64,000 bases of DNA from contig CM069602.1 of assembly GCA_035771175.1 (NCBI GenBank), positions 5,274,001 to 5,338,000 on the forward strand, written 5' to 3'. Below the pieces are notes generated by a model. That model was given only the letters and a program-made list of their open reading frames with translations, searched no databases and had not been told where the DNA came from. The first letter of the stretch is position 1; each line of letters begins with the position of its first letter. Positions 1 through 12,587 of this stretch are shown here, piece after piece. This stretch comes from Paratinospora sagittata. Taxonomy: Eukaryota > Streptophyta > Magnoliopsida > Ranunculales > Menispermaceae. The position numbers were made by a program, and so were the translations under genes.

Positions 1-14
1 CTACCCGTTAACAG

Positions 15-1776
15 CCTTGTAGAGAAGCACCAACGGTAAGCATGATTCAATACAACTTCCTTTTTCTTTTCTCCCCCCTCCCTTTAGAAACATAATTTCT
101 AAAGTCCAAGTGTTTTACAGGCATTAACAATTGACTCGAGCACTGCGGTGAGTGTGAAAGGCCTCACCATCCAGAACAGCCAACAGATGCATTTTGTCAT
201 CTCAAAATGTGATTCAGTGCTTTTAGTTGGTGTTAAAATATCGGCCCCAGAGAATAGTCCGAACACTGATGGGATCCATATCACAAAATCAACACAAGTT
301 ACTCTGCAGAATTGCAAAATTGGAACAGGTTTGTTAAAACATCTTTAGCGCATAACTCTACAAGGCATTCTATGTAGCTCAAATTAAAGATCTATAACAA
401 TGAGATGATAGAACACATTCTTATGAATTGTTAAAAAAAAAAAAAAAAAAATCTGAAACTGCAATCACCCAGTCTTGCTCTCACCAGATATTTTTTTGGA
501 ATTGGTGCTGGAGAAAAACTTCCACAATCAACAAAAAGAATCAACTTAGAGAGGCCATAACTGAAAATTCAGATTAGATTAGAACACTAACATATAGGTA
601 AATCTTTATGGTTTTAGATGTTCAAAACATACCCGTTTGGACAAGTTATAGTTTATGCTTCATCTGTGGCTGTCAGGGGATGATTGTGTCTCAATCGTCA
701 GTGGAAGTTCAGGCATCAAGATGAAAAACATTTACTGTGGACCGGGACATGGAATCAGGTAAATTCTGTAAATTTCTTTCTTGTGTAGAGATTTGGTGCG
801 AATTGTCAGATTTTCATAGTTTTTGTTTTTTTTTTTTTAAATTTTATTTATTTATAGTTCTGAATGGCGTTTCTATTATGTCTATAAAATAGCATAGGGA
901 GCCTTGGAAAGGACAACTCCAGTGGCATAGTCACAGCGGTGGTTTTGGATACTGCCGTCCTTAGTGAAACAACCAATGGCCTCAGGATTAAGACCTGGCA
1001 GGTAATTGTCAAATTCTATCTAGCTGCAGCAAACCCATTCTCTCCATCTTAGATGCTGCAATCCATTCTTCCTTTCTTGCTACAGAGATGGAAAAACATA
1101 CTCATTGAGATGAGAATTTTTTTTCCTCTGAACAGGGTGGGAATGGCTATGTTCGGGCTGTGCGCTATGACAATGTCAGGATGGACAATGTGGAAAATCC
1201 TATCATCATTGATCAAAATTACTGCGACTCACCAAAGAGTTGCGAAAAGCAGGTAAAAAGGCCTCCATTATCTCAAGTTTCACTAATTCAAAAAGCTCTT
1301 ATGGCCATTAAAAATCGCATCTTGACTAAAAGTAGACTTTGAATGAACTCATTTGCGCTTATCATTCGAGATATAGCGTTTTCACTAAATGAGCATTAAC
1401 TGATTAATGGGAAGAATCATTCTATAACACATATTTCTTATTAAAATCATAGTACTTTTTTTTTTGGCAGGCATCTGCTGTAAACATCAGCCAAATCATG
1501 TACCGCAACATCAGTGGAACATCAAAGAGCAAAAAGGCCATTAAATTTGATTGCAGTGACACAGTTCCATGCACCAACATAGTTCTGAACAATATCAACC
1601 TGCAAGGGAAAGGTGGCAATATAGAAACTTACTGCAACTCTGCCACAGGATTTAACTATGGATTTGTGCATCCCTCAGCTGATTGCCTCCATTCTTCTGA
1701 CAAGAAGACGTACCCAGATGAAGCACAAGGCATTGGACTGGAACCTAGCAGCAGTACTGGTCACGATGAGCTTTGA
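15..1776 (+). CDS. Polygalacturonase (glycoside hydrolase family 28), 3' part; 5' end outside window
   Basis: Secreted pectin-degrading enzyme predicted to hydrolyse alpha-1,4-galacturonan in the cell wall. Six coding exons join in frame: 15-35, 121-328, 677-758, 893-1001, 1136-1252 and 1471-1776 (stop TGA), giving 280 residues. The first is a 21-nt microexon (PCREAPT), bounded upstream by an in-frame TAA before the acceptor, so it must start at about 15. All four family motifs are present: [23 protein letters not shown] and GLRIKTWQ, which supply the catalytic aspartates, the histidine and the substrate-binding Arg/Lys. The signal peptide and N-terminal half lie before the window. It is a paralogue of the gene at 8783-12587 but has two more introns in the shared region. 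Family call is secure; endo versus exo activity cannot be told. Confidence 0.93.
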
Positions 1777-2089
1777 CCGAGTTCTTGCCTACAACATATA
1801 TAGTTATTGTTGCAGGTTTCTGAAGCAGATAAGTAGTCAATATTATAGGATAAATGAGACTATTTTGAAGCAGATCAGAGATACCAAAACCAGGAAGTAT
1901 TAAAGGAAATCACAGGCATTTATATTTATACATAGATTTTTATGATGTATTGATGTAATGAAAAGTTAAAGAAAATATGTCATGTACTGAAAAAGAATTT
2001 TATTATGATGAATTATGTTATATTTTTTTTCTTTATTAGACAGTCAGCTGATGCTGATGCTTACTGGCATGGATTGAATTGATATTTTA

Positions 2090-2283
2090 GGCTGCTTTTG
2101 GTTTGTATTTCCAAAATGGGTATTGAATTTCAAAATGATAATTTAGAAAGCAACATTTTTATTTTTTATTTCTTTATTTTTTAATCATTTTGTGAAAATA
2201 GGTTGTTTCTTTTCTGTTTTTGAGTAAAGTCAAACGCATTTTTTGTGTTTTCGAATTTTTGGAATTACAAATCAAATAAGGCC
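2090..2283. mobile_element. Candidate Tourist-like MITE (PIF/Harbinger type)
   Basis: A 194-bp AT-rich segment has terminal inverted repeats about 23 bp long (left GGCTGCTTTTGGTTTGTA, right end in reverse complement GGCCTTATTTGATTTGTA; 17 of 23 positions match over the full length). It is flanked on both sides by TTA (2087-2089 and 2284-2286), the target duplication expected for PIF/Harbinger elements. No coding capacity. Confidence 0.6.
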
Positions 2284-2765
2284 TTAATATTTCACAATGG
2301 AGCTATTAACATATAAGAACACAAAACCTCCTATGGCTTTATTATCCTCTATAACAAAGTCTTTCTAACAACAAGGGTCGCCTGTATGAATTTGCTTAAT
2401 AATTCTGGTATGTCCCAAACAAAAAGAAGCACCCTACACTCTTTAAATTCTTTGAGACAAGACCTTGGACAAACTGTTTCAACTCAAGGCCCCTCTGACA
2501 TGCATTCTTAGCTTACAGCCAGATGACAGAAATAAGAACTGAAAAAAAAAAAAAAAGCTTCACAATTTTACACAGAATGGACTGTAAAGCATATTAATTC
2601 TATTAGATCACAGAAAAAGAAAGAACTGTCAAAATAAAATAAAAAAATCACAAAAAGGATCATTATCCACAGTTGTCAGAAGAGAAATACTAATTATGTA
2701 AATGAGTAATATGTAAATGTAGACTTAAATTCAAGACCTTTTACAAAATTAATGGTCTAATATCA

Positions 2766-2842
2766 TGTTAGAAACTACTCAACCTATAAACTATAACGGT
2801 TAGATAAGGGCCCAACAATATATATTAAGTTATCATCAATAG
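2766..2842. repeat. Dispersed repeat related to 60123-60410
   Basis: This stretch, with landmarks such as ACTACTCAACC, AAGGGCCCAACAAT and AAGTTATCATCAATAG, is clearly similar to the duplicated block at 60123-60410 and to a partial copy near 60045-60090. It lies directly before the plastid-derived fragment. Family not identified. Confidence 0.6.
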
Positions 2843-2853
2843 AACTCTGAACA

Positions 2854-3022
2854 GATTGTCAGTGATAAGTCGGAGGAAGGTAAGGATGATGTCAAGTCAT
2901 CATGTCCCCTATGCCGGCACACGTGCTACAATATCCGGTACAAAGGGTCACGATCCGGCAAAGGTAAGCTAACCCCAAAAAACCCCTCTTCGGTTCGAAT
3001 TGCGGGCTGCAACTCGCCTGCA
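2854..3022 (+). pseudogene. Nuclear plastid-DNA fragment (NUPT): part of chloroplast 16S rRNA
   Basis: About 170 bp matches the 3' third of plastid 16S rRNA in the sense direction. Recognisable blocks in order are GGAGGAAGG then GTCAAGTCATCATG, CACACGTGCTACAAT, ACAAAGGGTC, GCTAACCCCAAAA and GGCTGCAACTCGCCTGC. Differences from the plastid sequence as I know it are mainly transitions (for example GCCGG to GTCGG and GACGTC to GATGTC) plus a short deletion after the ATGCC block, as expected for old organelle DNA decaying in a methylated nuclear site. Only a fragment is present, so it is not a working rRNA gene. The ACAAAGGGTC block points to the plastid rather than the mitochondrial gene. Confidence 0.88.
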
Positions 3023-6000
3023 AAGGGCCAACCCTTGTGATCAAAAGGGCTTCTAATGGATCAAAGAGTTGGTGAATATGACCAATTTAGTTCACAACAT
3101 GGATTCACGAGGTCCAAGCCCTTACGAAACTAGGCCCAGTGAGAACCACACGCGTATTTTACCCGTGAGAGAGAGAGAGAGAGGCTGAGAGCTACGGTTC
3201 TCATCTCTAAGCTGACAAAAGCTTAAGAAAAAAGACTTGCTTCAGCCATCATTTTCGTCATACTTGACTAAATGAAACTACAAATTAAAGGCAAAAGAGC
3301 ACCAAGAATTTCTCACAAAGCAAAACGATTCTTGTTAGATTATGCTCAATTTGGAAGGCGACAGGCATGTGGGTGTCACGGGCTAGCAACAGGCCCGGCC
3401 AATTGCATTTCTAATTATTTAGTTAGCATCTCCAAGTAAGTGCTGTCCTCTGCTGTTGGATAATAAGTCTTGCAGTCAAAACACTCTGCTATAGCTTTCT
3501 AGCATTAGAACAAAACTTTCACTTTCATGCGCTTACCACATGTTGAAGAGGGAATTTACTATATTTACTTTCCAGATTAAAATTGGTCTTGGTCATTGGT
3601 ATTAATGAGAGGAAAATCTCCAGTACTTATGCACAACCATCGCATGATTCATGTCAAATAATGTGTCACTATCAAGCCTAACCATCAGCTTTAATACTAC
3701 TGTATATTGGGTGGACCGGAATTTTGACTAGTATCTCTATTATTTTCACATAACCACTTGTTTGGCTTAAGTGTTATGATTTACTTCAAAAGGCCTTGAT
3801 TTGAAGGAGAGATCCCCCCATCTATGTTAGATTGTGAAACCAAAATAATTAATATTTATATATTTATGTGCAAAATTATAATTATATCCACATGTGAAGT
3901 TAATATATAAACCCGATTATAATTCGGGTTTATATAATATGAGGTAACTGTGGTGAGTGAAAAAGTGTAAGAGAGCTCACAATGTGATTTTTTATTGTAA
4001 ACCTTTATTGTGTGGATTGAGCGTTGGCACACTCCATGAACGTAGTAATTTCTTTCCGAATCATGTTAAATCTCTTGTCTCCTTGTTTTTCTTTGCTTGT
4101 GTTTGCAATTTTTTGGGTTTATTTCCTAACAATCTATTCCATGTAATGTAGGATTATTATTTAGGTCTATACATAGTATATATCCAACATTAAATACTTC
4201 AAAAGCTTTAGGGACAAGAGAAGTGTACTTAGACGCTTGAATCTCTTGAGCAACATTAAGTTGATTTAAGGTTGTGTACATAGTTCATTTTCTATACCTT
4301 ATAGTGGCAGGGGCCTTGTGCATATGGGGTAATGTCGTTGCATAACTAACGTTAGTATAATTTAATTTGTCTGTTTTACCAAGGTTCAATGTTGTAACAT
4401 TTTTGTTGTTTTCTCTCGTATTGGGTAAAAAGTGAAACTTGAAATATATGGTGGGACTTCTTATTAAATAACTGAAAACAAGGAACCACATCATAAGCAG
4501 GAGCTTCTTCCAACTACCTGCACTGTTGTACTTAAATTTGGTGAAGTGTCCAGGCTCATTTTCACGTGAAGCCTTGAGAGTAGGAAATCTCACATGATCA
4601 TCAAAGCAGCCAGAGCAATCCTACACATTCTAAACACACATTTATTTATATTTTCCTTGAAAAAAAAATATTTTTTTGAAGTCAGGGGTACGAGAGATCC
4701 ACCCGCACTAGAGCACGGCCACAAATACTCAAAGACTTTGAGTGGGGAGACTCGATTAAGCAATGCACTTGGCAGAAGAACTAAATTTATATATATAACC
4801 ATCAAAGTTCATCTAAATCTCTGTTCTTGCAAACTTAGAATAATAACAAGTGGTGCTATACATATATGTATGACCCGTTTGGGTGATGAATTGTGTCCAT
4901 TAGTGAATTTGTGGTGATTTTCACACTGAAATTGCAAAAGGGTCCTTAGCTTTCTGCATGAAGACTTCAACAGAAAGAAGTTCAGATCATGCTCTATCTC
5001 AGCAGTTTGGCAACTTTAGAAAAACCCAAAACAGATCCGTGACTGCTAGGGCATGTGACCATGGTAGGCCATAAAAAAAATTAACAATTTCAAGACAAAG
5101 AGAAGATAGCAGCAGCTACCCTTGTCTTCAGCAATTTAAAGCAGCTAACAGTAAGAAATCATATAAAATTAAAGTTTTCTACTATGAAAACTCACATGCA
5201 AAGCAGCACCAGAAAGATCTCTTTGAAATAAAGATGGGACACGTTGTTGTTCTTTCTGTAAATAAATTATTCCAGAAAGTGATTGTGTACAAATTAAAAT
5301 GCCCATTTGACCAGATCCTCTGTTTCAAGAAGGATCTCCCAACTTATCTTTTCCATGATTTCTTCTAATATATACAATATGGGTATTTTAGAAGAAAAAA
5401 ATTCATCAGTGACACACCCAATAGAACTTGTCATTTCCATTTTCTAGCTTCAAATTCTACTATTCTAGATTGTTCCATGCCCCACCATGAACACACACAC
5501 ACAAACAACATAACTATATTTTGTGATCTTATGTCATTTTACCTGCATATTAGGATCTAGTTCTTGGACTACCAGTTAAAAAATTATTGGAATTATATAT
5601 ATGTATGTTTAGTTTTTAAGGACAGTTTCATGCATGTGAACTTCACAACAATGTTCTAAATGTGATTTTCAACCAAGGTTTTTTTAAAATTTAATCGTCA
5701 AGTTGATGCTGACTTATGTCATTTATATATATATATATCGAAGTTTAAATCTGGTTTTTTCTATTAATTTTTATCGATAAATCTTCGTCGAAACTTGACA
5801 AAAAATCTGTTGATTCTTGCTTATTTGTTGTTTTAACACATACTTGTTTCTATATTTACAGAATCTATTACTTAGATAACTTGCCCTGTCCAAAGGTTGT
5901 ATTTGCTTAGACTTTGAGCAAAGCAATATTACTATATCTGAATGCCCCTTCGCCGCCACCAAAATGCACAGATGCTTCTAATTCCTAATTAAATCAACAG

Positions 6001-8366
6001 AAGCAATCTCTTTCTTTGTCTTCAAGCTAGCTATATACGAAAGGGCCTTAATCAGTTAATCATATCAACTTATAAATAGCATAAAGACACTGAATATAAA
6101 CAAAAAGACAATAAACCGAGGCATTTTACAGTTGCAAAACCATGTTCTAAGATGAGGGACCCAAAGTTCACGGGCATTTTATAAGCACAGAAGGGACGGC
6201 CAAGAAGGGCCAAAGTTTGATATTATTATTATATTTCATTGATGGTGGTCACACAACGATACCTACCAAGAAAATTGTAGTAATAAAACTGAATTATAAG
6301 GTCAAAAAGTGTGATGAGGATAATCCAATGACAATATTGCAAAATATATGTATATGTGGTTCTTGCAAATCCTCTGATAAGGGGAGGCCTCTTCTTGCTC
6401 ATGTGGTGCAGAATGTGGAAAGAACAATAGCTTATCTGCATTGCTTCTGGTTACCACATGAGACAAAGCTTATAAAATCTACTACTAATAAGATTAAATT
6501 ACGAAAAAATACTCTGAACACGACTTTTATTTCATGAGTTTTTTAAAAGAGTGTCCTCTGTTACCTTGGAAGTGAATTACGTGACCGTTATGTGATGTAA
6601 GTTATGTTAAGAGTCATTATAGTATTTTTTTTTTGAGCAAATTAAAGTTAAGTACTTATATATATATAGTTCTTAAAATCGACATGGGTATGAATAGGAT
6701 TATAGCTTAGAGTCAACAACAACTGATCCCTATACTAAGGAAGGATAATTAGTAGTTTTGAATATATTTTGAAGGGATTACACGCTATCTATCACATGTG
6801 ATTACTGTTAATAAGTAGATGGAATGGGAATCATGATTATTGATTATGGATACGTAAGTCATGTAAAATAACATGCATGTATAGGGTTCTTAATGATTTT
6901 CTTTGTTTAATATGTTCTTGAAGATGCACATTTTCAAAGAATTTCCCATGTTTGATGCCACCTTTCTTGGGTCTCCATAATATTGCTTTTGACTTCTTAA
7001 TTTCTTCATCCTTCCTTGATAATAGATTTCAATAATCAGCCATATCATCAAAGATTGCTGCATTTCCGGTTCCAGCACATATTTTCATATGATATTTAAA
7101 AAGAAAAGAAAAGTGAGGTGATTAATTAAATGATAGTTTTCAAATTGAAAAGCCAACCCCAAATTGAAGAGTTTGAATAATTATTTTAAATTTACTTAGT
7201 TTTGAATCATAATATCAAAATATATCAACATTGGTATAAAGCCTTAATTATTTGAATCTTACAAGAACAAGCAGAATTGTAATTTTGCAAGAAAAATATT
7301 GTGAGACGCAATATTGTATTATGCGACAATGTGTGATGTAACCACTTTTGATTACTTTTTTTTTATTTTATAATATATGTAAATAACACCAGTTAGAAAA
7401 TAGAATTACACCAGCATTAATCATCTTATAATATTTTATAGAAAGAAAATGCGGCGCACTTCAATTATTATGAATGGAATGAAAATGAGGTGCACTTCAA
7501 AGTCCTTTTCATAAAATTGGAGGGCATTTATGTAACTACGCTCTGCTTACCCTTCTTTACAAGCAAGAAAGCAACTGCGACTCATTCCAAGTGACGTAGC
7601 GACAGAGACTTTTTGTATTCTATGTAATTAAAAAATGCCGGAAATACCCTTCTCTTAATTACAAAATTATTTTTCTAATAAAAAATAATGGCGAATTATT
7701 TTTAAATTTATAAATGCCATTACAGACCCATCATGAAAACCATGGGTCCCATTACTGTGGTTTCTATTATCTTTCTATTTTCTTAATTAATTTATTGCAC
7801 GTTGTATTTTTATTTTTTTTAAATCGATTACGGCACCAAAATTTGTACTTTCTTTAATGGGTATTTAAAAAAAATAAAAAAATAAAATAATGTAAAGGGT
7901 GTATGAGGAGATCAATTAATTTAATAAAAATAAATGCCAATATGTAATAATTTGGCATTAGGTTTCCTGGCTATTGTTGCTGGTTGAGAAGACAAAGTAC
8001 AAAAACTCTCGCCCGTGACCATTGCATGTGACACATACAAGAGTTGTTATAATCAGTTGCGTGTGTTCTCTCTGGATTTTACCTGAAAATGTTGCCAATA
8101 TTAATATATGCAAATTACAAGAAAGCTAACTAGATTCAAGAAAAATAAAATAAAATAAATGAATACAAGATATATGTTTTTTTTTTTTTTGAAAGCTTGA
8201 ATATTTGAGAATTAAAAAATGTTTTTACATTTAATGTCATTTTTCGTTGCTGGCACCAACTCTCTTGAATGTTTTGGAGATGCGCAACATGACACCCAAG
8301 GTATGTATAACATTATTCTTGAGAATTAGAGCAATAACTCGCTGAAAAATATAATTATTGTCATTA

Positions 8367-8398
<32 letters not shown>

Positions 8399-8673
8399 TA
8401 TTATTTTTAGTGCAATAATTTGAAACTTCTTTTGCAATATTTGGGCTTGACTCATTTATAAAACCAAGACATATTTGCATGGGCAGATGGGTATCTCACG
8501 TATGAATTCAATTATATACAAAAATGATCCTAATGGACTTAACTCTTTTTTTTAAAAAAAATATGTTAATAATAATAAATAATAATAAAAATAAATAATT
8601 TCATTAGAAGACATGGGAGAGGAGACAATTGAAAATTGAATTGTTAACAAAACAACAGTTTCAATCTTCCCTC

Positions 8674-8681
8674 TATTTAAA
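8674..8681 (+). promoter_or_regulatory. TATA-like box of the second polygalacturonase
   Basis: TATTTAAA lies 109 bp before the chosen ATG at 8783. Transcription would be expected to begin about 30 bp downstream, near 8705, which puts the upstream in-frame ATG at 8690 outside the mRNA and favours the 8783 start. Confidence 0.45.
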
Positions 8682-8782
8682 CCACAACTATGGCCTCTCT
8701 TGGCCATCCAAAAACACTCTTTCTTTCCTTCTGTCCCTTCTCTCTCTCTACTTGTTTTGTTCAAAGTTTTCTACTTGTGAAG

Positions 8783-11700
8783 ATGGGTGTTTTCAATTTG
8801 AGTCTAAAAAATCTGACATTGATCATTCTAGTTGGCCTTCTTGTTTGGTCATCAAATTTGCAGCCTTGCAATGCTAGAAGAAGTGGTAGCAAGCATTGGA
8901 AGCAAAACAGAGCTGCCTCTGCTTCTCTGTTTAAGAAAGATAAGAGCCATGGTCATAGCAGAAAATCTTCTTCTTCTTCTTCTTCATCTAAAAGAGGATT
9001 CACAGGACCTAAAGAAGGAGCTCCCTCATTACCATTACCAGGGGAAGGAGATGTTAATGCAGGGCATTCCAATATCTTTGATGTTATGAGTTTTGGAGCA
9101 AAGGGTGATGGAAGTACTGATGATACCAAGGTGAGGAAGAACACAATCCAATGTGATCATCATCACAGTTGAGTTGTGTTGTTCTCTAACTGATTTAATC
9201 ACCTAAAACAGAATTCTACCATTTCAACAACTTTGCATTCATAATTCTTCTTTAAAAAAAATAAAAAAATGATTCATGCATGCACAAGGTTAAATGTGTG
9301 TAGATTTTTCAATTATCAAATTTGACAGTAAGGGTGATTTTCATTCAAGAGAACATGTCCAAGAGTAAATCTCCAAAGAGAGACTGAATTTTCAGACAAC
9401 ATTAACTTCAAAATCATGAAGTATACAGAGTTGTATATGTGTTACTAACTTACTAGAATGTACTTATATAATTGTCATTAGAATTACCAAATTGAAATAC
9501 TAAAAAAAGAAGAAAAAAAAAACTGTTTCATTGCATTGTAGGCTTTTGAAGCTGCTTGGGCAGCTGCGTGCAAGGTGGAGGCTTCAACGGTCATGGTTCC
9601 ATCGGAACGTGTATTTCTCATAGGACCTGTCTCGTTCTCGGGTCCTAATTGTCAATCAAACATTGTTTTTCAGGTGAAGTTCACAGCATCGTAATCAAAT
9701 TATTAAACTTTTCATCTTCAGTTCTGCGAAAGCAAAGAATAAGGAAGCTTCAGGGTGTGAACTTTGCAATAACTTGATGTGATGCATTTAATTGTTATTG
9801 CATTTGAAGTTCACAATTTTATCTTGGTTCTTCATTTGGTTGACTTAGCTTTAATGTGCTTGATCTCTTGCAGTTGGATGGGAAAATAATCGCGCCTACC
9901 AACTCTAGAGCTTGGGGTTCAGGACTTCTTCAATGGCTTGAATTCTCAAAATTGAGAGGGATTACAATAAAGGGAGGAGGCGTAATTGATGGTCAAGGAT
10001 CTGTTTGGTGGAAAGATTCGCCTTTCAACGATCCCATAGATGATGAAAGACAATTACTTGTTCCTGTAGCAAATAATTCTATGGATAATAACTCGGATAA
10101 CAATCCAGTGGTAACAATCTCTTCCATCCATGTATAGCTTTCTGCATAACTTTTCTGGGTTTTGTGGGAATGATTCATTTTATCTGGTGATCACATGTTT
10201 CAGGTAAGCAGTGAACTCTTTGGAAAAATGCCAAGCATCAAGCCAACTGTAAGAACTGTTTCTTGACAACTACCTCAGTCTCATAAAATAAAAATAAAAA
10301 ACAGGATGAAGTGATAAATGTAAATGAGATTTCAACCATACATTTTGATTATTTTTTAATGTGTAATTTTGCAGGCACTTAGGTTCTATGGAAGTTACAA
10401 TGTCACAATCACAGGGATAACAATTCAAAACAGTCCACAGTGCCACCTCAAGTTTGATAATTGCATTGGTGTTCAAGTCTTCAACATGAGCGTTTCTTCC
10501 CCCGGTGATAGCCTCAACACTGATGGAATTCACCTCCAGAACTCAAAAGATGTGTGGATCCATAGCTCCAACCTTGCCTGTGGTAAGTGCAATGCAAATG
10601 AAAAAGCTATAGCTTCGTCTTTTTCAAATCCCTCCCCCGACAAGAGCCTGCAAGTCAAGGTTGAGAATTTCAAAGCTCAAAACCTAGATCAAAATATCTG
10701 ACAGATCAGTGAGACAATAAATCACAAATTTTCACAATAGTTTAGATGTCGTGCAACTAAGGTTAAAACTGAAGCAGAAAACAAGGCACCAATTCCTATT
10801 TGTCATGTTGTTCCAATTGTATCACCTGAGTCGACCATTAAAATTTTGACGCAGCAACATAGTCATAAACACAAGCTCTAGAAGACCACATATTATGATG
10901 CTTTATATTATACACTCTGAGTCATCAATGGTCCATCCCAATTAGGATAATGTTTTGGGCTCCACACCTGAAAACATCACCACTTCTTTGCTATCTTCCC
11001 ATCTCCTTTCTCTTGTCTTCTTCACAAAATAACTTCCAAGTCCTTTTTCCCCCTTTGTCTTCTTCCACACTCACCCAAGAAAAAAAAAAAAAAAAAAAAA
11101 GTTTCATGATACCTTTATAAAACTCAAACAAGGATGCCCGGCATAAAGTTACTAGGCAACTCGTGATAATAATGTGAATGCATACCTGACAGATTCACCT
11201 CTTTCAGATGTCAATCCACAATCAAAGATTATTTCTTGTTAAAAATTACCGTAGGCAGTAAAATAAACCATATGCATTAATGAAAAGTAGAACAGTGAGA
11301 TACTTGAATGGAAGACTAGTACAAAAGTAAGCAAAAAACAAAAGTTAAATTGTTAGATTTTCTGCCCAAAAACCTATGATCATGCCAGGCCAATACTCAT
11401 CTGAGGCAGGTCTGACAACAAAGCAGGTATCCTTTCAGGTGGGATTTGGCTTAAGCTTGCTATTCTTCTAATGTTATCTCCTTACTGCAATTGTAGGTGA
11501 TGACTGTGTCTCCATACAAACTGGGTGCTCAAGTGTACTCGTACAAAATGTGAACTGTGGGCCAGGCCATGGAATCAGCATTGGAGGGCTAGGGAGAGAC
11601 AATACAAAAGCTTGTGTCTCGAACATCACTGTTCGAGATGTCATGATGCACAACACGATGAGTGGTGTTAGGATCAAGACATGGCAGGTACACATATGAC

Positions 11701-12587
11701 AACCAATTGCATTTATGTACATACAAAAAGCATACACTACTCAACTCAGCAAAGCCTTTTCCCAAATATATGTGGTCAGCTGCATGAAGCTGCTTCCACC
11801 ACTCTGTTTTTAAGGACTAAGTCAACAGTTGACGTCCTAACCCTTCATGTAGTCTAATTAAATAGAATCATGTCATAGTTAATATGACAAAGTTTTATTT
11901 ATCAGCTATCCATGCATGCAACCCATCTCCTTTATCCAGAATAGGAACTGGCTCTGTTCTGGGTATAAATATATACATATTCTTTATTTCTCATTAACTG
12001 TTTGGACAATGTAAGCTACCTAGAGAAATGTAGGCACCAACTTATATTAAAAGGTCATTCTTATTATACAGAATCAAGAAATTTCTCCCAAAAACTAAGT
12101 AGGTTCGGACACATATTCAAAAATCCTATTTCATTTAAATACCCTGTACAAAAATCAAAATGGTATTGAAATGTTTTAGATCTTTTGACTGCAGGGTGGA
12201 TCTGGGACCGTCCAAAATGTCATGTTCTCAAACATTCAAGTTTCTGAAGTTGAATTCCCCATTGTGATAGACCAATTTTATTGTGATAGGAGCACATGCA
12301 GGAATCAAACTTCAGCAGTGGCTCTAATGGGAATTAACTATGAAAAAATAAGAGGGACATACACAGTGGCACCCGTACATTTCGCATGCAGTGACAGCTT
12401 ACCCTGCATGGATGTCACCCTAACAAACATAGAACTAAAGCCACTGCAAGAGCATTACCGCTTGTCTAACCCCTTTTGCTGGCAGACCTTCGGTGCGTTA
12501 AGAACTCCAACTGTCCCCCCAATTGACTGTTTGCAGATTGGCAAGCCATCAAGCAATCGTATTCAATCTGATCATGAATCCTGTTGA
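8783..12587 (+). CDS. Polygalacturonase (glycoside hydrolase family 28), complete
   Basis: Predicted secreted pectinase of 517 residues. Exons 8783-9130, 9542-9673, 9874-10110, 10204-10248, 10375-10582, 11497-11687 and 12195-12587 join in frame. From the 8783 ATG the protein opens with a typical signal peptide (hydrophobic [12 protein letters not shown], then an Ala site before RR). A basic, low-complexity linker follows with an eight-serine run encoded by TCT/TCA repeats, then [14 protein letters not shown], where the beta-helix begins. The motifs [23 protein letters not shown] and GVRIKTWQ carry the catalytic residues. An in-frame ATG at 8690 would add 31 residues but lies close to the TATA-like box. 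The 191-nt exon equals two exons (82 + 109 nt) of the paralogue at 15-1776. The long linker resembles a plant polygalacturonase subgroup with extended N-termini; substrate detail is unknown. Confidence 0.95.
11771..11980 (+). repeat. RTE-type LINE 3' tail fragment in a polygalacturonase intron
   Basis: This intronic segment shares an ordered set of blocks with 31180-31395: GCTTCC..CCACTC, AAGGACTAA, CTTAACCCTTC or CCTAACCCTTC, GACAAAGTTTTAT, and a TATA-rich end. The pattern resembles 3' ends of plant RTE-clade LINEs, a coding remnant of which is present at 25757-26400. The family assignment is inference; the similarity between the two copies is visible. Confidence 0.5.

Larger units (their letters stand above)
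1777..8782. other. Intergenic region between the two polygalacturonase genes
   Basis: No convincing gene seen. It holds the 3' flank of the first polygalacturonase, a Tourist-like MITE (2090-2283), a dispersed repeat (2766-2842), plastid-derived DNA (2854-3022), a short GA run near 3168-3182, a somewhat GC-richer unexplained patch at about 4680-4770, AT-rich tracts, a TTA microsatellite at about 8365-8402, and the promoter of the second polygalacturonase. Open frames here (for example 4594-4917 and 6217-6537) lack recognisable domains or splice context. Confidence 0.7.

Noticed and set aside
2854..3022. Functional rRNA gene
   Set aside because: Only about 170 bp of 16S with many substitutions and a deletion; a plastid-derived fragment.
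4594..4917. 107-codon open frame and GC-richer patch at 4680-4770
   Set aside because: No recognisable protein features; the patch may be a repeat relic, but nothing supports a gene.
8237..8455. Minus-strand frame with a polyasparagine run
   Set aside because: Encoded by a TTA microsatellite; no domain or splice context.
8690..8782. Upstream ATG as start of the second polygalacturonase
   Set aside because: It lies only a few bases after the TATA-like box and would place a second hydrophobic stretch before the proper signal peptide.
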